Source: Rhodosporidiobolus odoratus (lineage: Eukaryota > Basidiomycota > Microbotryomycetes > Sporidiobolales > Sporidiobolaceae). Taken from it: a stretch of DNA of 64,000 nt. The translations under genes and the position numbers were made by a program. Below the pieces are notes generated by a model that was not told the DNA's origin, made no database searches, and saw only the letters and a list, made by a program, of their open reading frames with translations. The stretch is taken from contig JAOANU010000003.1 of assembly GCA_034387635.1 (NCBI GenBank), positions 930,001-994,000 on the forward strand. Direction: 5' to 3'. This document shows positions 41,896 through 53,048 of this stretch, one piece after another (position 1 is the stretch's first letter; each line of letters opens with the position of its first letter).

Positions 41896-43823
41896 ATGTC
41901 CACCAACAAGAGGGTCTTGATAGTCGGCGCAGGCTCAAGCGGTCTAGCTGCCATTCAGCAACTCCTTCAAGCCGGACTCGATCCCGTCTGCGCCGAAGCC
42001 AACTCGGGGATCGGTGGGGCATGGCGATACGACGAACAGCCCGGACAGTGTACCGTCGTGTTTGATGAGCATGGCGCAGCCGTCGTGTCAGCTCCCGGCG
42101 AGAGCGATGACAAGGGTCGCCCTCCGCCTTCGCCCATGTACGCATCCCTTCACACGAATGTACCTACTGTATGTTTTTCTGTTTTCTCTTGTTCTGCTTT
42201 CTGGGTTGTCCCTGCGTCGCATCCACGCGCTCATTGTACTCGTGGCTCCTTCCTACAGGCTCTCATGCAGTACCGTGGGCAACCCTTTCCTGGCTCAGTC
42301 GTGCGTCTTCTTCTCTTTTCTCTCCCCGCCTTCGCCTTCTCCGCTCCACGCTGTTCTGCCTGCATTCCCCTTGCAATATTGTTTCTTCCGATGCTTAGCC
42401 CGTCGTGGTGAAGCTCTAGCTGAAGCCATACACCTTGGCAGCCTCTCTTCTGTTCCCACGACCTCGTTCAATCCTACCTCGTCTTTCTCTACCGCTTTCC
42501 TCCCCTACATCCGCTTCGACACGCGACTGGTTCGAGTCCGGCACACTCAGGGGTCCGACGGTGGCCCGCAGAAGCGCTGGTACGCCGAGCTGCGTTCTAC
42601 GCTCGATGAGCAGGCCGAGGTTCAGAAGGAGCAGTTTGATGCCGTTATTATCGCTACCGGCCACTACAGCAAAGCTTACATACCCTGGGTCGAGGGGTTG
42701 AGCTTGTTTCAGGGCGAAGTGCTGCATTCGAGGTGGTAACGAAACGCGGACGCACTGAAAGACAAGGTCCGCTATCAAGTCTCTTTCTGTGCAGTCTTGA
42801 ATTCTGACGCAGACCATCTGCAGACTGTGTTCGTGATCGGTAACTCTGCTTCAGGCTACGACATTACCCGCGAACTGGCCTCTTCCGTTCACCAGCGACG
42901 GCAAGAAGGCGCTACGAGCTTGCCACGGATCTACCAGTCTGCGCGAAGTCCGCCAGCTCTGGGCATCCCCTTCGACTCGCCGGAAAGTCCGGAGTACGGC
43001 AGAGAGGTCGGGCTGTACCCGCCAATCAAGAAGGTCGAGGGCGGAAGGATCGAGTTCGAAGACGGAAGATGTGTTGAGGACGTCGAGGTCATGTACGTCC
43101 ATGCCTTATGGTCATCGATATCTTCAGAGCTCATCTCCATCGTCCACAGTATGTTCGCCACTGGCTACCTCTTTTCCTTCCCTTTCTGCGACACAGCCGA
43201 TGCACCTTTCGCCTCTCACCCTCTCACCTATGCGCCGCCTCTTCCGCATTCAGCACCGGGTTATTCAGAGACCGTAGCGACTGATCGATGACCGAATGAC
43301 CTTTTATCTGCCTGATCCTACGCTTGCATTCCTAGGCCTTCCTTACCTCGTAAGTCCTGTCCTTCGCTCTTGTACCTCACAGAAAAAACGGTCTGCTGAA
43401 ACCCGCTCCGCCCTTCTATGCATGCAGGTCATCCCCTTCCCCCTAGCCCAACTCCAAGCCCGTCTCGCCTCCCTCCACTTCGCCTCATCCCCTCGCCTCC
43501 CCGCTCCACTCACCTTCATTCCCGATCCTGCCGCTCGCCTAGACCCATCTTCCCCTCCCACCTCCTCGACTTCACCAGAAAACTCCGCACCCGAATCGAG
43601 AGGACCCGTGATTTGGGGTCACCCGAAGCAGTATGATATGCATGATCGGTGGTTGAAAGAGTGTGGCGACGTCGATGAGGATGGGAAGGCGGTTGAGAAG
43701 GTCGGGGATACGGAGAAGGGTGGGGTAACGGGTGAGAGAGGAATTTGGGGGTTGACTAGTGTGGCGGAGCGGGATTTGAGGAGGGGAGCGAAGGGGTTGC
43801 GCAAGGCGGTATTAGGGTACTGA
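41896..43823 (+). CDS. Flavin-containing monooxygenase-like FAD/NAD(P)H oxidoreductase
   Basis: The ATG at 41896 opens MSTNKRVLIVGAGSSGLAA, an FAD-binding GxGxxG fold, followed by EANSGIGGAWRYD. Downstream are DAVIIATGHYSKAYIPWVEG (the ATG motif linking FAD and NADPH domains) and the second dinucleotide fold FVIGNSASGYDITREL. The C-terminus carries PVIWGHPKQYDMHDRWLKEC and ends KGLRKAVLGY at 43823. At least five introns occur; those around 42170-42480 and 43095-43430 are only approximately placed. The family oxidises N or S groups or performs Baeyer-Villiger chemistry; the substrate is unknown here. The SDR directly upstream suggests, but does not prove, a shared metabolic context. Confidence 0.85.
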
Positions 43824-45832
43824 GCAGAGCGTCAACGAGCAGCACTACCCCGTCAGGGAGGAAAGGGGAAGAGGCACGGGCTGGGCAAGGAGATCCTTCC
43901 TTTGCGGGCGGAAGCAAAGAAGTATATAGACTGTTGTAGCTAGACAAGAACGAGCACGTAGAGCCAAAGACGCACAATCGTTTGCCCGGTGAACCGCGCG
44001 TCAAGGGTCTCGAGCCACAAAAGAAATGGGAAGAGACTGCTTTTTTTGCGCCATTTTTGTGCCAATGACCTCGCTGTAGAGGTATTCAACGATGTGTTCG
44101 GAGACTGGAAGGAAGGGTCGTCAGCACGCGAAGGAGGTGACGACGCAAGAACCCCGACATACTGGAGTCGGTGAGAGGCTCCGGCTTATTGACTACCGAA
44201 GAACACGACCAGGTAGGCGTTGTTATACTGTCATCGAGCGAGTCAGCCGTGCAGGACGGATGAGCCAACACCAAATCGCGAATGGCTGGTGCACGGACTC
44301 TTTCTGATCGAATACACCGGCCGAGACGACTTTTTCTTCTAGCCTGCGAGGTAGTAGTTTAGCGCGAGCCTGAACAACATTGGAAAAAGCAGCGTAGAGA
44401 TCGCACATTGGAGCATAGCGGGGTGGAATAAAGGCGCAAGTAGCGGAGGCTCCACCCATTCCCACAGGACGGTGCGATCTGAACATGCTCAGCTTCAGTT
44501 GACGAGGACTGAAAGGCTGTGCAAAAGAAGCGGGCGCATGAGGAAGGAAGAAGACGAACGCATCCAGCATCAACCGAGGAGTGACACGCATAACCCGCAT
44601 CAAATCACATTCATAACACGGAGGGTGGAGTGGCGGAAGCGGAGGCGAGAGCTCGTGTCTGTAACAGACGCCCGTCACCCTGGGATGCTCTAGGCTGTCC
44701 ACAGGGTGAGCCAAATCACCATGCCCCTCAGCGCGCTCTGGGCGGTTCACCGAGGGAGGTGCCGCTATATGTCAGAATCAAGGCAGTCTGACGGCGTGCG
44801 GGGCGGAAACAGAGGTATCCGAGCCCGGAAAACAAGAGCGACTGTGGAGTGTTTACGGTACGTACATGCTCGCTGTCTGTCATCAAAGAGCAACTGACCT
44901 GCTTGATCGACAGTGCATGTGCATGGAAACGAGGGCGAGAGGGAGCATCTCGTTCGACTACGCCCAGACCAACATGCCCTAGTGAGGCAGACTCGTTTCA
45001 CTCGGACTCGCAATGCCCTGCTGACTTGTCTTTGTATTCCAACAGTCTGCGGCAGAAGATCATGCTCGAGATCGACCAGAAGCGTCTGTTGGTTCTCGAA
45101 CCCTCGCAGCGCGGCGGCTAAAGGAGAGCTGAGAGTAGGTCGAGAGGGGATAGTGTAACAATGCCGGCGATTGCGAAGCGACACCTGAATGCTGCAGACG
45201 AGAGGCGCCTTGGCTGCGCCAATCATGCAAAGAGCCGCAGAGATGGACAAGGTCAGAGGCCGAGTCGGCGGCGAGTCATACGAGGAGGAGAGAAGGGTGT
45301 AACCTCGAGAAACCGCACGACGCACACGACGGCGTAAGGGAAGGGGAGGTGAGCGGTGGTAGAACTATAAGCCGTCAAGAAAAGGGAACGGGACGGCTTG
45401 GACGTAAACGTAGTCACAGTGAACGAAATGCAGGGAGATCCGATCCGATGTGTAAAATTGGTGTTTGCGGGGCGGCGAGTATTGTATGCGATTGCACAGG
45501 AGAAGCGGCAGAGCCGAGACGGAAGGAAGAGAAGAAAAACAGGCACAAAACAGGTCATCAGCGCATCAGCGTTCTGCGCTCTGGTGTCTATACCTTGAGC
45601 GCTGCTGCCTCACTGAGAGCGTGGGTCGAAGGACGAGCCTACACTCAGGCCAATCAGAGGAACATCCTTTGAATACCGACAACACTCTTTGCGACCTCCT
45701 CTCCGTCTGCCCCTCTCTTGACTTCATCGCTTCCACTCCCTGCCCCACTGCTCAGAGACTGGCAGAAATTGGCTAGTGCACACTCCGGCAAGCTCAAGAC
45801 AATCCCCCGCCGGACACCGGCTCGACAACGTC
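43824..45832. other. Two-kilobase region 5' of Fanzor-like copy B, no convincing gene
   Basis: Open frames on both strands (for example 44765-45325, -) are compositionally unlike real genes of this window and lack motifs and splice structure. The segment 45680-45770 is pyrimidine-rich on the + strand and likely contains the Fanzor-like gene's promoter and leader. If that gene is carried by a transposon, the left end should fall in this region. I could not find terminal inverted repeats by eye. Confidence 0.45.
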
Positions 45833-48800
45833 ATGGGTCATGCCGGCAAAGTCAGCGCAATCAACGCAAGGGCCAAAGAAATGGCAGGACCGCATGGAGA
45901 TCGCCAGCGCCTTCAAAACACGGTAGCAACGCCGCTGGGCTTGTTCATGATCATAGCCGCGGAGAACAAGCACACAGGCGAGTTTCTCCTTCGGAAGGGT
46001 GGGACGGGTGCTGAAACCTGTTGCCCTAGCAGGTGACTTGGGTCGATCACTCGTTTACATACGAGATCTCGCCGGTATCTTCTTCTCCCAGCACCAATGG
46101 TCCGTCCGTCGAGTCGCGAGCCTCCGCAAGGAGGAGGAGGTGCGCAAGATCGTACGGCGTGAAGGCTTGATTGCCGTCACTCGGAGCGGCCGGGAGCTCA
46201 AGGCAGCAGCCAAAGAAGCAGGGTTCGACAGCTTCCACCTGCTGGATCTCGGCGACGGCCCCGACCGCCCCAACGGAAAAGATGAGGAAGCCGAGAAGCG
46301 GGCACGGCGTATTCGAAGCGAGCGAGTCACTCAGGGCCGGATGGCGTGCGGACGCTATCAGGACGAGATCGAGATGACCTGGAGTGCAGAGGACTTACCG
46401 GTGCGATGGCCTTGCTTGCCTGAACTAGAAATGCCGCACTGATCCCCTTTCCATTGTTTGTTCAGACTGAGCAACAGGAACTCGCAGCGGATCAAGCTTG
46501 GCACCACATCCTCCTAGGACCCGACGAAGCCGATCGACTCGCGTACCAGCTGCTCGCAAGTGCAGACGACCGCCGCAGCGGTCGCGGAACAGCAGCAGCA
46601 GGATCCGCAGCCTTTCCGGTCATTCAAGGCTGGGACGCCGAGCAGACGGAGACGCTCGTTGAGCTGATTGCCGGCGTCAAGGCAGGCTGCGTCGTGCGCG
46701 AGTCTCGGGACTCGGACTGGATTGACTTTCCTCCCCATCTTTCCCGCTTCCATGTTCGACCTCAGCTGGGGAAGGACTTTGCTTACCTCCCCCGTCCACT
46801 CCCTACGACCGACATTACGCTGCAGCTGGGACAACCGCCAACAGAGGGCGGCCAGGGAGGAAGCGGAGAGGACGGTGGAAGAGACGCGAAAACAGGAAAC
46901 CTCGAGGAGGGACGGGCAGAGGTCGAGATGGACTGGGAAGCTGATGTGGGGGAGGGGAAGAGTTTGGCAGCGTCCGCGGCCGCAGACAGGGGGGCGGAGG
47001 AAGACCTTTCGCCGGCGTTTACGCGTCTCAACTCGATCCTGGGGTTGGAGGACGGCACGGACAATGGTTTGACGGATCTGTCCGAGGAGGAGGGGGAGGA
47101 AGAAGAGGAAGAGGAGGATTTGAGGGATGGGAGAGGGGTCAGGAGGTCGAGCAGGTCGAGCCAGAAGAAGGACGTAGGAGGAGAGGGAAAGGGGAAGGGG
47201 AAGGGAGCGGGAAAGACGGGTAGGCAGGGCAAGGGAGGACGGCGGGGCAGGGGCAAGAAGAAGGGTACCGAAGAAGGGGGAGGAGAACAGGGCGAGGGGG
47301 AAAGAGGGCGCAAGAGGAAGCGCAAGGCGGGACGCAATAAAGGGCCCCCGGCTGGCCCGCCTCTCGAACCTCTGCCCGCCACCGCCCTCTTCTCCGAGCC
47401 AGTAGAGCCGGTCCCAGGACAAGTTGTCGCCCTCGTCGACACTCTCGAGGCCAGCAAACTTCTCCCGGGCTGGGACCTATCGCCCGAGGTCAAGGCCAGA
47501 GCACGCGCCATCCAGGGCGACGACATCAGCGGCATTGGGCTGCCTCACGTCGGCGAGGCCACGGTGTTCATGGTCAAGCATAGGGAGACCCTGGAAGACG
47601 ACGTCACTTGGGCGGCGGCGGATCGCCTCGCTCCGCATCTACAGCAAGCTTTCAAGGAGCAGCTCAAAGCCCGCAAGGATCGACGGACGGGCAATCACAT
47701 TCCGGAATTCGAGGTCACGGTTGCCGTCGCGTCTAAGCTCATTCTCAGCGTCAACACCCGTCTAGGCAGACCCGTCACCTGCGGACCGTAGCGCACGATC
47801 TCGACCAACAACCACGCGACTGCGCACCACCTCACCTTTTGCCAACAGCAGCTCACCGACAAGGGCACGCGCTCGCAGCGTCAAGGTCGAGAGAAAACAA
47901 GCAGCGAGGCAAACAAGAAGCAGGGGGGGGCAAAGAGAAACGAGGGCACAACCGTCAGCAGTGCCCCCCAGACGGCATTGCAGTACAAGGAGTTCCGCGG
48001 TCGCGAATTCCTGCCGTCGATCCTCGAGATGGTTCCGGAAGAAATGCCGAAGGGGAAGGAGAAGGGAGGCGAGGAGGACGATCGAGAAGGGCAAGGAAAC
48101 GGCACAGATGGGGGTTTCGGCGATGACGACTCAGAGTTAGACTATACGGACGACGACAACGATGGCGAGGAAGGAGAAGAGGACGGAGAGGAGGACGACG
48201 GCGGACAGCAAGAGGGAGGGACAAAGGGAGGCGGCCAAGCAGGGAAGCAGAAGGCCAAATCGCAGCAAAGCCAACGCCACAAGACTTCCGTCGATTACGA
48301 TTGCGTCACTTTCCCGCCGTTCACCCACAAGTCCATCACCCGCACGCTGCGTCCAGAGGAGATCAACTTGACGCGGCGAGCACTCGAGGCGGGCGCCAAG
48401 GTCAGCTGCAGCGGCGCGGCGATTTGGCAGGCTCGTCGACAGGGCTCCACGCTACCGAGAGAGCGCCAGGTACGACAGAGCGACGTCGAGCAGGAAACAG
48501 TCGACGTCAGGATCAACAACACCGCGACCTGGCTGCTGCGCGCTCACCACTTGGTCAGCGTTGCATCGGTCCCCCGCGCACGGCAGGCGGCCAGCGAGTA
48601 TGTGGCGCAGCAATGCCAAACGGAAGCAGGTCGACGTAACCTGAACAACATGAAGGAGAGGGATTTGAAGCAGGCATTGGGACGAATGATAGGAGAACAG
48701 GAGCCGAAGAAGGGAGAAGAGGTATGTATCGTTCACCAATCCACAAGCTACAATGGACTGACTCGCTCATGCAATCAGCACTCCGTCTACGACAGGATGG

Positions 48801-51595
48801 ACGACCAGACAAGGCCTTGCCGCCTGAGAACCGCGCAAGATCGTGCCGTATTGACCTCGCCGTTCTCAAACACCATCATCAACACCGCTCGTCGTGGAAA
48901 CGACGTCCTGCGCTTGCTTGCGAAGTACATCCAGGGCAACCTCGCCCGGTTACCCGAACTGCTGGCATGTACTCTCTCAGGTCGAGGAGGCGCGCAATGG
49001 AGCGCAGCAAGCCTATCCTTCCTCACCAGCCCAGGCGGGGGGTTCGCGGCAGAGCAACTGCGCAAAATCGGACGGAGCCTCGAGTACATACTCGTAACGG
49101 ACCCCTTCTCCCTCGCTCGGAGCCGCACCGGTGCACCACCAAGGACCGACACAGGCGCTGCGCCAGGGAAGAAGACAGAAGCCTCGAGAAGAACCAGCAA
49201 GCGTCAGCGTACGGCAGCAAGCTCGAGCAAGTACGTCATGCATGATATGGACGACGACGACGACGACGACGACAACGACAACGACGACGACGAGGTGCGA
49301 GATTACCCTGAGAAGCTGGTCAAGGAGGAAGAGCTGCGCAAGGTCATCAAAGCGTCGGCCGCGCCGTCCGCCTTCGCAAACGACTTGGTCAGGCTCATGG
49401 ACCGCTTCCTCGCCTTTAGGGATCGAGAACTGGCGACGTTCCTCGACGAGCGTGAAATTGGGCTAAGACAAGGCGACGCGATGCCCAAGAACGGCCAAGC
49501 GAGAGCCGAGGACGGGCAACGCTTCCACAAGATTGGCGCTCGCAAGGCATTGGTGAGCTTCTTCTCAACCGTGCGGCAAATGGTTCAGCGGTCGGCACTG
49601 CCGGTGAGTGGATTCCCTCAGCCTCAACACGAACGACGACCTGATCGAGTCTCATACAGTACTACGACCCGGATTGGGTCGACACAGGCGCGTCAAGTCT
49701 CGCGACAATGCTCGACCATCCCGACGAGATCATCGCAGCCGTAGAAGAGGAAGTCACTGCGCTAACCGAGCCGGCGTTCGAGAAACTCGCGGGACTGGCG
49801 ACACGCGATCATCAGGCGGCGTTACGGGACCTCTTTGAAAGCCTTTACCGCCTTGTCGAGTTCCGCGCGGCGAGGGAGGACGGCAGTGAGAAAGTGCTGA
49901 GCCGTGAAGAGTTGAGGGAGGAGGCAAAGTTAGGGGGGAAAGTGAGGGTGAAGGTCGCAGATGAGGTGGCAGAGGGCTTGAGGAAGACGGGAGACATCTG
50001 TCGGGAGAGATTTGGTCTCGAAGGGAAGAAGAGCCTGCGGAACCAGTTGACCCAGAAGCTCGGCGCGACGTCGGAACTCCTCAATACCCTTTTCGATCTG
50101 TCCAAGCTGCCTCCTTACTACCTCCCGACTGGCTACCTCCGCATCTCCTCTACTCACATACGCTTTACGGTGGCCGATTTGCGAAGACCCAAGTCCGTTC
50201 CGAAAGGTGCAGCCGACTCACCATTGCGGCATCGTGTGTTGACGCTGACCCTTGTCTGTTTGTGCGGCACAGACTTCGACGTTGAGAAGCACTCCACCGG
50301 CGACCTTTTCTTGCACCACGTTTGCTCCTCAGCCGGCAAGTCAAGCAATCTCAGCGTCAACGAATACGCAAAGCTGCTCCGCCCGGTGGAAGAATTCATC
50401 GTCAACAGCGACGAGATCAAGTCGCGTCCCGTATCACCCATTGTTTCGAAGCAGGCAATGGAGTGAAAGGTTGGCCTGCAGATGCAAGACGTGATCGACT
50501 TCAAGCAGACCGGCGCGACAGTCGACCGCGTCTTCCTACTCAGTCACCGCGTCCAGCTCGACTACGAGAACCCCGGCACCTGGAAAGGCCTCCCACGAGA
50601 CTGGGACGACATCGCCAAGGCGGAGGGCCAGTCAGAGCTCCGTAACTTCATTGGTCAAGATTCAAATGGCGAGCTCGACATCAAGAACACCTCGTTCGTC
50701 GGAGTCGACCCGGGCAACGTCTGCCCAGTTGCTGGCGCGGCCTCAGTACCAGTCAGCGGAGACAAAGGCAAGGCCCGCCGTGAAGCCGGGTTCGTCCTCA
50801 AGCGGGGCGTGTTCCAAGCGGCGACAAGGGTTCTCAATCAGACTGCTTCGCACCGCAACAACAAGATCGCAGCCCTTTTCAACGCCGGGTCGCCTACGTC
50901 ACCATTGCCGGCCGAATCACAGTCCATCCCGGCTATCCCCATCTTGAAGAAACTCAGCACAGTCCGCTCGCAAGATCGTCAAGAAGCTCAGCGGCGCGGC
51001 AGGATCAAGGAGAACCAGGTCGCAAGCGAGTTTGTTTGTCTGGCCATGAACGCCGCAAAGCTGGCAGCAGATCCCAGCGCCATGAAGACAGACGAGTCGA
51101 GCGAGACTCAGAAGTATGTCGTCTTCGTCGGCGACGAGGGGGGACAGAAGAACTCTGGCGGTCGTCGAGGAGCGGATAGAGGAGGTCCTCTAATTCGTCG
51201 CGCCGCCATCGAATGCCGAGCTCGCGGGACCAAGGCCAAGTTTGTCCGTACCCCGGAGCACTTCACCACGAAGCGATGCTCAAAGCCCGACTGCAAAAGC
51301 GCCAATGGTCTGCGAAACGAGTGAGTAATTCCTTTTGAGTCTCTCGAGCTCGAGCGAGCTCACACAGCCTGACCGCAGGCTCTCCAATCCCCGCTACGCC
51401 TCAGGGAACCCGTGCTATCGAGTCGTCGCGTGTGATGGACCCGCCGGCCAGAATCAACCACATGCCTCCCACCGCGACGTCAACGCCGGCGTCAACATCA
51501 TCGCAAACGGAATCAGCTACCTTCGGAACGGTCAACAAGCTTGGCAGCCTGCGGCAAAGTCTCGAGCGAAGGGAAAGGGAAAGGGAAAGGCATAG
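45833..51595 (+). CDS. Fanzor/TnpB-like RNA-guided nuclease, copy B, apparently intact (1766 residues)
   Basis: Nine exons can be phased: 45833-45998, 46033-46400, 46466-47773, 47849-48721, 48779-49603, 49660-50206, 50273-50430, 50482-51320 and 51379-51595. They sum to 5301 nt, a multiple of three. An apparent stop near 50465 falls inside the 51-bp intron 50431-50481. Nuclease signatures are at the C-terminus: RuvC-I SFVGVDPGNVCPVAG (Asp about residue 1491), KRGVFQAATR, VVFVGDEGG, then TPEHFTTKRCSKPDC (Glu about 1674), a second Cys pair NPCYRVVACD, and RuvC-III SHRDVNAGVNIIANG (Asp about 1728), then a Lys-rich tail. The first about 1450 residues have no recognised domain but contain a Glu run (about 385), Gly/Lys/Arg-rich basic stretches and an Asp run (about 1061). 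Fanzors use a 3'-derived omega RNA to guide DNA cleavage; activity here is inferred. Intron 1 (34 bp) is suspiciously short. Confidence 0.85.
49247..49292 (+). repeat. (GAC)n trinucleotide repeat in coding sequence
   Basis: Within Fanzor-like copy B a run of GAC codons with a few AAC codons encodes an Asp/Asn-rich acidic tract. Such tracts are prone to length change. Confidence 0.85.
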
Positions 51596-51866
51596 GGGAG
51601 GTACAGATCAGGGTGGCTGAAGGATGTGCTTGATTTTAGTAGGAGGAGCGCTTGCCATGATGATAGGACTTCTCTCTCGTAGTACTGTGGCTTCTCTGTT
51701 GACTCTTTGTTGCTGTTTCCCCTCTCTCTTTCGTCTCTCCCTTCCTGTAATCACGGGTCGCTTGATGCACACCAGAGGAATCAGAGAGCCGAGAACACAG
51801 GCTTGGTTTCATGCAACACACAAGTCTCAAGCGGGAAGAAAACTAGACACTGACGAGAAGGCGGAA
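51596..51866 (+). other. 3' flank of Fanzor-like copy B, candidate guide-RNA region
   Basis: This 271-bp convergent spacer follows the stop of Fanzor-like copy B. By analogy with other Fanzor loci, an omega RNA would start in or just before this region. The sequence has pyrimidine-rich and AT-richer parts but no hairpin I can assert by eye. Confidence 0.35.
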
Positions 51867-53048
51867 CTACGAGTTTCGAGTGTAACGAGCGCGCTTTTGG
51901 GAGGAGCTACCCTGATCGGCGAGTGCAGCCTGCGGTAGCGACTGGTGAGCACAAGGGAAAGAAAAGAGGGAGCGAGAGAGAGGGGACTGCACCTGCTCAC
52001 GCAACTTGGCGTTCTGTCGGAGAAAACAAGTGAGCTCGGAGAAGTAAGAACGAGAGACCAGGCGTACCTCCTTCTTAAGCTCAGCGTTATCGAAGCGGAG
52101 TTGCTTGAGCTCGGCCTCAACCGGGCTGACTGGGGTATAGTCCTGCAGAACAACAAGTCAGGAGAGTCGAGTGGGAGAGGAGAAAGCCAGACAACGTACA
52201 AACTCTTCGATCTCGCCGGTTCCATCCTCAAAGGTGATACAGCCCACCAGCTCCTGAATCTTGCGCATAGCCGCATCTTCGCTTGGAAGAGGGGGGAAAT
52301 TATCGGCGCTCAATTGGGCGAACTGGAACCTTTGGACGTCGCGATCTTCGAGGTACTCGTCGTAGCCTTGGGCCAGGGCGCAGGTGAGCCCGTAGAAGAT
52401 CTTGTAGTACAGGCGATTTTGACTAATGTTGAGGTAGTATTTGCTGTCGTCCAGCTCGTGGCCAGTTAACTGGTGGAACAGGTTGGAAATGAGAGAGTGC
52501 GGAAGAAAGTCGCGTGTCGGGTCGGGGAATGGGAGAGGAAGCTCGGCATGGAGGCTGTTCTTGTGGAGGTTCCTGATGAGATACTCTTGGAGAAGAGTGG
52601 GGAGACCGGTCGTGACTTGGCCGGCTTGAAGGGCGATCTTGAAGGCGCAACGACGGACGGGGGACAGGTCGCGCAGCCATACCCAGAGGCGACACTGGGC
52701 TGACTCGGGCGCATGGATGTTGCCGCAGACAAGGTAGGGTCTGCGAGAACCAGTCCTCAGCAAAATATAGAGGAAGGGACAGAGGGGAAACGTACTCGAG
52801 GTAGTGAAGGTTTGTCTTCGAGATCTTGAAATGAGCCGGATGCGGCTTGCGACCATACTCGAAGCAGTAACAAGGCAGGACTGCCAAAGCAAAGGGATCA
52901 GCAATTGTAACCGAGGCGCGGGAAGAGTGAGCGGAACAGGCGTACAAGGCTCGAGATCGTCCAGTTTGGCCTGCTCAACAGCTTCAATCGTCTTGAGCGA
53001 GTTGCCATGCTTGTCGCAGGGAGGAGGGGTGTTTTCAACAAAGCCCAT
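51867..53048 (-). CDS. Unrecognised protein with possible GRF-like zinc motif and C-terminal coiled coil
   Basis: The ATG at 53048 gives MGFVENTPPPCDKHGNSLKT. After introns come CYCFEYGRKPHPAHF and then YLVCGNIHAPESAQCRLWVW. The pattern of an early Cys-x2-His, GR, a Cys and a final Cys followed by aromatic residues resembles GRF-type zinc fingers, but the match is partial. A helical middle region follows (QEYLIRNLHKNSLHAELPL, HQLTGHELDDSKYYLNIS, YKIFYGLTCALAQGYDEYLE). Three short final exons encode a leucine-type coiled coil (ELKQLRFDNAELKKE, NAKLREQ) and a basic tail SSSQKRARYTRNS, stop at 51867-51869. The splice phases agree throughout. Nuclear function is a guess from the basic tail and possible GRF finger. 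Confidence 0.7.

Noticed and set aside
44765..45325. 186-codon minus-strand frame 5' of Fanzor-like copy B
   Set aside because: No recognisable domain, atypical Cys/Arg/Ser-rich composition, and overlapping frames of similar length on the other strand.
46514..47535. Long minus-strand open frames opposite Fanzor-like copy B
   Set aside because: They are antisense shadows of the Glu/Lys/Gly-rich tracts of the real exon and show only low-complexity Ser/Pro/Leu sequence.
50431..50481. In-frame stop inside Fanzor-like copy B
   Set aside because: It lies within a 51-bp GTATCA...TGCAG intron that splices in phase from a KSRP to an MQDVID segment, so it is not a lesion.
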